Origin: an uncultured Clostridia bacterium
GTDB taxonomy: Bacteria; Bacillota; Clostridia; Oscillospirales; Acutalibacteraceae
DNA: 64,000 bases
Direction of reading: 5' to 3'
Assembly: GCA_946555465.1 (NCBI GenBank)
Contig: CAMNST010000008.1
Location: 1-64,000, forward strand
A program made the translations under genes and the position numbers. Below are positions 60,022 to 64,000 of this stretch, one piece after another (position 1 is the first letter of the stretch; each line of letters begins with the position of its first letter). The notes beneath the pieces were generated by a model, which was not told where the DNA came from, did no database searches, and worked only from the letters and a program-made list of their open reading frames with translations.

Positions 60022-60561
60022 ATGAATAAAGATATTGAAAAAGTTCTCGTTACCGAAGAAGAACTGCGTAACATTTCGCGTAAACTCGGTGAAAAAATCA
60101 CCAAAGATTATCAGGGAAAAAAACTGCTTATTGTCGGCGTACTCAAAGGTTCAATCTATTTTCTGACGGATCTTTCAAGATACATTGACCTGCCCTGCAA
60201 TATTGATTTTATTCAGGCATCCAGTTACGGCTCGGAAACAGTTTCAAGCGGAACAATAAAAATAATTAAGGATATCCGTGATGATTTAACCGGTTTTGAC
60301 GTTCTTCTTGTTGAAGACATTCTTGACACGGGCAGAACACTTAAACATATCCACGATATGCTGAGCAAAAGGAATCCGAAATCCATTGCCGTTGTTACGC
60401 TGCTTGACAAACCCGAACGCAGGGTTGCCGATATTTCGGCAGATTATATCGGCGTTGATGTGCCTAACGAATTTGTTGTCGGCTACGGTCTGGATTATAA
60501 CCAGTTTTACAGAAATCTGCCCTACATAGGCATTCTCAAAAGAGAAATTTATGAAAAATAA
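60022..60561 (+). CDS. hpt: Hypoxanthine phosphoribosyltransferase
   Basis: A 179-residue purine-salvage enzyme converting hypoxanthine or guanine plus PRPP to IMP or GMP. Visible: LLIVGVLKGSIYFLTDL, IDFIQASSYG, the PRPP loop VLLVEDILDTGRTL and the base-binding VPNEFVVGYGLDY. ATG 60022 follows AGGAGG by 5 nt; an upstream frame from 59998 lacks a site. The downstream cobalamin-riboswitch promoter starts at its stop codon. Confidence 0.95.
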   Translation: MNKDIEKVLVTEEELRNISRKLGEKITKDYQGKKLLIVGVLKGSIYFLTDLSRYIDLPCNIDFIQASSYGSETVSSGTIKIIKDIRDDLTGFDVLLVEDILDTGRTLKHIHDMLSKRNPKSIAVVTLLDKPERRVADISADYIGVDVPNEFVVGYGLDYNQFYRNLPYIGILKREIYEK

Positions 60562-60589
60562 TTGACATTTTCATGATTAATGATATACT
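60562..60589 (+). promoter_or_regulatory. Promoter of the cobalamin-riboswitch operon
   Basis: TTGACA (60562-60567), a 16-nt spacer and TATACT (60584-60589) with an upstream TGA (extended -10). The -35 box starts one base after the hpt stop codon. Confidence 0.7.
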
Positions 60590-60605
60590 TTAATAAATTA
60601 ATATT

Positions 60606-60772
60606 ACTCACGGTTTTTATAATTGGTTTTATAAAATTAAAAGGGAATCAGGTGTGAATCCTGAGCAACCGCCATTACCGTATCTGATGAAGCAGTTACA
60701 AATACCATTGGGAAACTGAGAAGGTGTAACTGCACGCATTATGCTATATCACAAGTCGGGAGACCTGCCGTA
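60606..60772 (+). promoter_or_regulatory. Cobalamin (B12) riboswitch
   Basis: The aptamer shows the conserved cobalamin core in order: AAAGGGAATCAGGTGTGAATCCTGAGC (60640-60666, seen in two parts AAGGGAATCAGGTG and AATCCTGAGC), the B12-box-like CCATTGGGAAACTGAGAAGG (60705-60724) and AAGTCGGGAGACCTGCC (60753-60769). ACGG at 60610-60613 can close the domain with CCGT at 60768-60771. It is followed by an overlapping antiterminator/terminator platform, so the operon should be switched off when the ligand is abundant. Confidence 0.93.
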
Positions 60773-60791
60773 AAAATAAATTCAGTTTTCG

Positions 60792-60879
60792 GGCAAGGGG
60801 AAAACAACGGATTTATACCAAGGAATTATTGCGTTTAAATCTATCCCTCCTGCCGGTGACAGGGGGGATTTTTATTTTT
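60792..60879 (+). terminator. Riboswitch expression platform: terminator with competing antiterminator
   Basis: ATCCCTCCTG (60843-60852) pairs with CAGGGGGGAT (60860-60869) to give a 10-bp terminator stem followed by a U-rich run. Upstream, GGCAAGGGG (60792-60800) can instead pair with CCTCCTGCC (60846-60854; one mismatch), which excludes the terminator. The terminator's 3' arm is also the only good ribosome site for the next gene, so the hairpin may control translation too. Confidence 0.75.
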
Positions 60880-61617
60880 AAAAAAGCGAGCGCAGTATTA
60901 CTCTGCGTTTTTATGTGCATTTCTTTTTTCGGCTGCAGTGCCGATAAAAAAACAGAAACAGGTGCAAACAACAGTACCGTATCAAATTCAGCCGCTGCCT
61001 CGTCTGTTTCAGAATCAGTAACAGAAAAAGCAGACGCGAAAAGCACGGTTTCACAAAATGCGGATGAAAACAAAAACCATTCATCGGGTGCAAATTCGCA
61101 AAATTCAAAAAGCACAAGCGGCGCAAACAGAAATAACGAAAACCGCACCACTGAAAAAGAAAACCGCACACAAAACACAACTGCTGCCAAAACAACAAAA
61201 GCACCTTCAAAAACAACCACAAAAAAAGTTGCAACAACTTCTTCAAAAATTTCATGCACAGTGACAATAGAATGCAAATCTATTCTTAATAATATGGACA
61301 ATTTAAAAGAAGGCCACGAGGATTATGTTCCTGATGACGGTGTTATGCTCAGCAATTATTCCGTTACTGTTGAAAACGGTGATTCGGTTTATGATGCTGT
61401 TAAATCCGCATGCAGCAATAATGCAATTAACATCAATTCTCAGTCAAGTTCTTACGGCGTTTATATTGTTGGTTTTAATAACATAGATGAAAAAGACTGC
61501 GGAAAAGAAAGCGGCTGGAAATACAAGGTCAACGGTAAATATCCATCAAAGAGTTGCAATAAATATACGGTTTCAAACGGTGATAACATTGTGTTTACAT
61601 ACACATGTTCATATTAA
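60829..61617 (+). CDS. DUF4430 (transcobalamin beta-domain-like) lipoprotein
   Basis: An exported protein under the cobalamin riboswitch. A Lys-Lys hydrophobic signal peptide ends in the lipobox FFGC, then come about 100 Ser/Thr/Asn/Lys-rich linker residues and a C-terminal domain of about 120 residues with the DUF4430 pattern ENGDSVYDAVK...GWKYKVNGKYPSKSCNKYTVSNGDNIVFTYTC. This domain is related to the C-terminal beta-domain of animal transcobalamin/intrinsic factor, which contacts B12. Start uncertain: a TTG at 60829 (AAGGA 4 nt before) lies upstream of the terminator stem; an ATT at 60874, 6 nt after GGGGGG, would give a normal short signal peptide. Confidence 0.8.
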   Translation: MRLNLSLLPVTGGIFIFKKASAVLLCVFMCISFFGCSADKKTETGANNSTVSNSAAASSVSESVTEKADAKSTVSQNADENKNHSSGANSQNSKSTSGANRNNENRTTEKENRTQNTTAAKTTKAPSKTTTKKVATTSSKISCTVTIECKSILNNMDNLKEGHEDYVPDDGVMLSNYSVTVENGDSVYDAVKSACSNNAININSQSSSYGVYIVGFNNIDEKDCGKESGWKYKVNGKYPSKSCNKYTVSNGDNIVFTYTCSY

Positions 61618-61646
61618 ACAAAATTTTCATACAGGAGGTTCATATT

Positions 61647-62798
61647 ATGAAAAAAGTATTATCATTTTTATTTGCAATTTGCCTTATGCTCAGTATAAGC
61701 ACAACTGCATTTGCAAGTGAAACCAAAAAAAGCGAAAAGGTTGCGGCACAGAGCGAGGCGGCAGCAAACTATCTTACCGAAGGCAGAGCGTCTTATACCG
61801 TTGAATCGGCTGTTGATTACCTGAATCTTACAAACGCAGGCAACGATATGTCAAAATTTGACGAAGGCTTTTTTAACAGCGTTAAAGCAAATCTTGACGC
61901 CAACGGCGGAAAACTTATTGTTTACGGAAGCGAAAGCATAACATCATATGCGGCTGTAATTCAGATTCTTTACGCACTTGATATGGATCCGGAAAACTTT
62001 TACGGCTACAACTTAAATGCTGCATTCACCGCAATGGATCCGACTGTTTCTTTAAGCAACCCTTACTATTACAAAGTTGTTATTCCCGCAACAACCTTAA
62101 TTGATAATGCAGAAGATTTCGGCAAAAAACTCTGTGATAATTTTATTGAAAATTATTACAAAATGGGCAGCGGTATGGATTACTACGGTTTCGCCTGCGA
62201 TAATACGGCAAACTTCATTGCTGCTGTTTCTTCTTATGCAGATGATTATAGCGATATTTTAAAGGATGCATTTACAATTCTTGAAAGTTACAAGGTTGAC
62301 GGCGGTTACTGCTACAATCCTGAATACGGCAGCGAACCAAACTGCAATTCAACCGCACTTGCCCTTATGGCTTACAGTGAATATGTTATCAATGCTGACG
62401 ACGGCGAAAAATATCTTGAAAAAACACATCAAATTTATGCTAATCTGTGCACTTTTGAAAATCCGAATAAAACAGGTGTTTTCACATATGACGGAGAAGA
62501 CAGTGCGCTTTCCACAAGCGATGCCCTTTGGGGACTTAATTCATATTTCCGGGTTGCATTGGTGCAGGATATAATTGATGATGACAGCAAAGATGACAAT
62601 AATAACAGCAGCGAAAGCACAACTTCTGCCGCTGCAACAACTAAGCCTGCCCAAAGTGCAAAAACACAGACAACAAAGAAAACAAATACATCAAAAAAGT
62701 CACCTGCAACAGGTATTAACGAAACAGGTGTTTGTGTTACAATTTCTCTTCTCGCAGCAGCAAGTGCAACTGCATTATTAAAGAAAAAAAGTAAGTAA
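61647..62798 (+). CDS. Sortase-anchored alpha/alpha-toroid (prenyltransferase-like) protein
   Basis: A 383-residue cell-wall protein, 29 nt after the DUF4430 gene and thus under the same riboswitch. Signal peptide: residues 1-23 (KKVLSFLFAICLMLS..AFA). The core (about 30-315) is all-helical with repeats such as GSESITSYAAVIQILYALDMDP, CDNTANFIAAVSSYADDY, DGGYCYNPEYGSEPNCNSTALALMAYSEY and STSDALWGLNSYFR: the alpha6/alpha6 toroid pattern shared by terpene cyclases, prenyltransferases and the N-terminal domain of intrinsic factor. A Thr/Ala-rich linker leads to SPATG (residues 352-356), a hydrophobic segment and a KKKSK tail. The ATG follows AGGAGG by 8 nt. Confidence 0.85.
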   Translation: MKKVLSFLFAICLMLSISTTAFASETKKSEKVAAQSEAAANYLTEGRASYTVESAVDYLNLTNAGNDMSKFDEGFFNSVKANLDANGGKLIVYGSESITSYAAVIQILYALDMDPENFYGYNLNAAFTAMDPTVSLSNPYYYKVVIPATTLIDNAEDFGKKLCDNFIENYYKMGSGMDYYGFACDNTANFIAAVSSYADDYSDILKDAFTILESYKVDGGYCYNPEYGSEPNCNSTALALMAYSEYVINADDGEKYLEKTHQIYANLCTFENPNKTGVFTYDGEDSALSTSDALWGLNSYFRVALVQDIIDDDSKDDNNNSSESTTSAAATTKPAQSAKTQTTKKTNTSKKSPATGINETGVCVTISLLAAASATALLKKKSK

Positions 62799-62828
62799 GC
62801 AATAATTATACTGATTATATAAAAGGAT

Positions 62829-62860
62829 AACGGCGTACAGAGTTTTCTGTACGCCGTTTG
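62829..62860. terminator. Intrinsic terminator between converging genes
   Basis: CGGCGTACAGA and TCTGTACGCCG pair around GTTT (62831-62856). It ends the cobalamin-regulated operon and probably rsmE from the other side. Confidence 0.8.
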
Positions 62861-62862
62861 CT

Positions 62863-63585
62863 TTATTCCATATTATCTGTTAAAAGCATAATTGCGGTTA
62901 ACGCTGCAACCGGTGCGGTCTGGGTGCGCAGAATTCTTTTACCCAGCGTTGCAACTTCTCCGCCGTTTTTCTTAATAAGTTCAACTTCTTCTTTTTCAAA
63001 ACCGCCTTCAGGACCGATATAGACAGATATTGACTGAAGATTTTTTTCTATCAGAGTTTTAAGGCTCTCTCCGCCGCCTTCGTAAAAAAGAATTTTCTTT
63101 TCACAGTTATCATTTTGCACTGCCTCTTTTAATGTTATCATTTTTCCTATTTCGGGAACAATTCCCCGTCCGCTCTGCTGGGCTGCCTCAAGTGCAATTT
63201 TCTGATAACGCATCTGTTTTTTTCTCGCCGATTTATCATCGGGGCGACTGACACTTCGGTGGGTTAAAACCGGAACAATTCTGAAAACACCCATTTCAGT
63301 GCATTTCTGAATAATATCCTCCATTTTATCGCTTTTAGGCACACCCTGGTAAATCGTAACTTTAACAGTTGGTTCGCTCTTGTTTGCCTGCTTATAACAA
63401 ACTGTAAGCACAACTTCTTCGCTTGTTATCCCATCAATCATACAGCCATAGTCATTGCCGTCACCGCAGCATACGGTCAGCATATCGCCTGTTTTCATTC
63501 TGAGCGACTTGCCTATATGACGAGCCTGCTCACCGGTAAGAATAACTTTTTCATCGGGTTTTGCATCAACAAATAATTTTTGCAT
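62863..63585 (-). CDS. rsmE: 16S rRNA m3U1498 methyltransferase RsmE
   Basis: A 240-residue SPOUT methyltransferase. N-terminal PUA-like domain (HIGKSLRMKTGDMLTVCCGDG), then the knotted SAM domain with GVPKSDKMEDIIQKCTEMGV, GPEGGF and LGKRILRTQTAPVAAL, all diagnostic. It follows the DNA glycosylase gene by 11 nt on the minus strand with AAAGGAC as ribosome site. Confidence 0.95.
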   Translation of the reverse strand: MQKLFVDAKPDEKVILTGEQARHIGKSLRMKTGDMLTVCCGDGNDYGCMIDGITSEEVVLTVCYKQANKSEPTVKVTIYQGVPKSDKMEDIIQKCTEMGVFRIVPVLTHRSVSRPDDKSARKKQMRYQKIALEAAQQSGRGIVPEIGKMITLKEAVQNDNCEKKILFYEGGGESLKTLIEKNLQSISVYIGPEGGFEKEEVELIKKNGGEVATLGKRILRTQTAPVAALTAIMLLTDNME

Positions 63586-63596
63586 AATTTTGTCCT

Positions 63597-64000
63597 TTAC
63601 AGATTATTTCTGGCCCAGTGGAAAAGATACTGCTGGGCGATTCCGCCGATGCCGTTAAAGCACTCAGGCAGACCATTGGGATAATATTCCATAACTCTTT
63701 TCATCCAGACATCAACGGGAAAAGCATCATAAAAACCAAAACCAAAGAGCAATGCACAGTTTGCAACCTTAATGCCGACCCCGTAAATATTTAAAAGTTC
63801 TTTTCTTGCCTCTTCAAGAGAAAGCATTTTAATTTTTTCTAAATCTATTACTCCCGACGCAACATCTTTTGCAAGTTTTTCAAGATACTTTGCGCGGTAT
63901 CCTGTTCCGAGTTTTTCAAAATCATCAACCGAAAGAGTGCTGAGTTTTTCTGCAGAAGGAAAAGAATAAAAACCATTTCCTATCTCATCACCGTATGCCT
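63597..64000 (-). CDS. DNA glycosylase/AP lyase of the OGG1 type (partial)
   Basis: Only the C-terminal about 134 residues are inside the window; the frame is open to the right edge. HhH-GPD fold: AYGDEIGNGFYSFPSAEKL, LGTGYRAKYL and the helix-hairpin-helix NIYGVGIKVANCALLFGF with the catalytic Lys (GVGIKV), then FPVDVWMKRV with the catalytic Asp. This pattern is the 8-oxoguanine DNA glycosylase (Ogg) family, which removes oxidised guanine. An ATG at 63827 would give a too short 76-residue protein and is internal. Confidence 0.85.
   Translation of the reverse strand, partial: AYGDEIGNGFYSFPSAEKLSTLSVDDFEKLGTGYRAKYLEKLAKDVASGVIDLEKIKMLSLEEARKELLNIYGVGIKVANCALLFGFGFYDAFPVDVWMKRVMEYYPNGLPECFNGIGGIAQQYLFHWARNNL

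Noticed and set aside
1-64000. tRNA, rRNA, insertion sequences, prophage or integration sites
   Set aside because: None was recognised on either strand; no transposase, integrase or flanking direct repeats were seen.

Overview
The window looks like a chromosomal segment of a low-GC, Gram-positive, anaerobic gut-type Firmicute (class Clostridia, probably Oscillospirales/Ruminococcaceae-like). Supporting signs are strong GGAGG-type ribosome sites, occasional TTG starts, sigma-A promoters, a class B sortase with SPxTG substrates, a BspA-like giant secreted protein, a split transketolase, GTP-type PEP carboxykinase and an electron-bifurcating-type NuoE/NuoF/GltD-like complex. I see no rRNA, tRNA, CRISPR array, transposase or prophage; most of the window is ordinary chromosomal backbone.

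Layout. 0-8 kb: a membrane-anchored DUF4097-like protein, asparagine synthetase, a nitroreductase, then catabolic or lipid-related enzymes (GDPD, GH43, PI-PLC-like, a split CehA/McbA-like PHP pair). 8-13 kb: Na/phosphate symporter with its own PhoBR-like two-component system, a secreted unknown, and YlmH. 13.6-21 kb: a GH13 alpha-glucosidase facing a minus-strand operon nuoE-like/nuoF-like/nfnB-like/hypB/hypA. 21-31 kb: HAD phosphatase, transglutaminase-like protein, GTP-PEPCK with a palindromic leader site, and a polA-rimI-membrane protein-tsaD operon. 31-37 kb: a 1,898-residue surface protein (LRR, InlB-like repeats, Cys-rich repeats, FnIII). 37-45 kb: zapA, U32 protease, maf, PHP esterase, TetR-ABC operon, GH27. 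45-52 kb: MATE, rsmA, MarR plus a heterodimeric ABC exporter. 52-57 kb: SPSTG-anchored protein, sortase B, LCP protein, split transketolase, small HTH regulator. 57-64 kb: a small unknown gene behind a structured RNA, Fe-ADH, E2-like acyltransferase, hpt, a cobalamin-riboswitch operon, rsmE and a DNA glycosylase running off the end.

Two parts stand out. (1) At 60.56-62.80 kb a cobalamin riboswitch with a visible terminator/antiterminator controls a DUF4430 lipoprotein and a sortase-anchored alpha/alpha-toroid protein. Together these resemble the two domains of animal intrinsic factor/transcobalamin, split over two surface proteins: a candidate corrinoid-capture system, with the likely anchoring enzyme (sortase B) 8 kb away. 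(2) Two paralogous ~170-nt RNA genes (30681-30850 plus; 57386-57557 minus) share identically spaced sigma-A promoters, a covarying 17-20 bp terminal helix and a near-identical 3' module with two mutually exclusive hairpins, each upstream of a small reading frame. I do not recognise their family.
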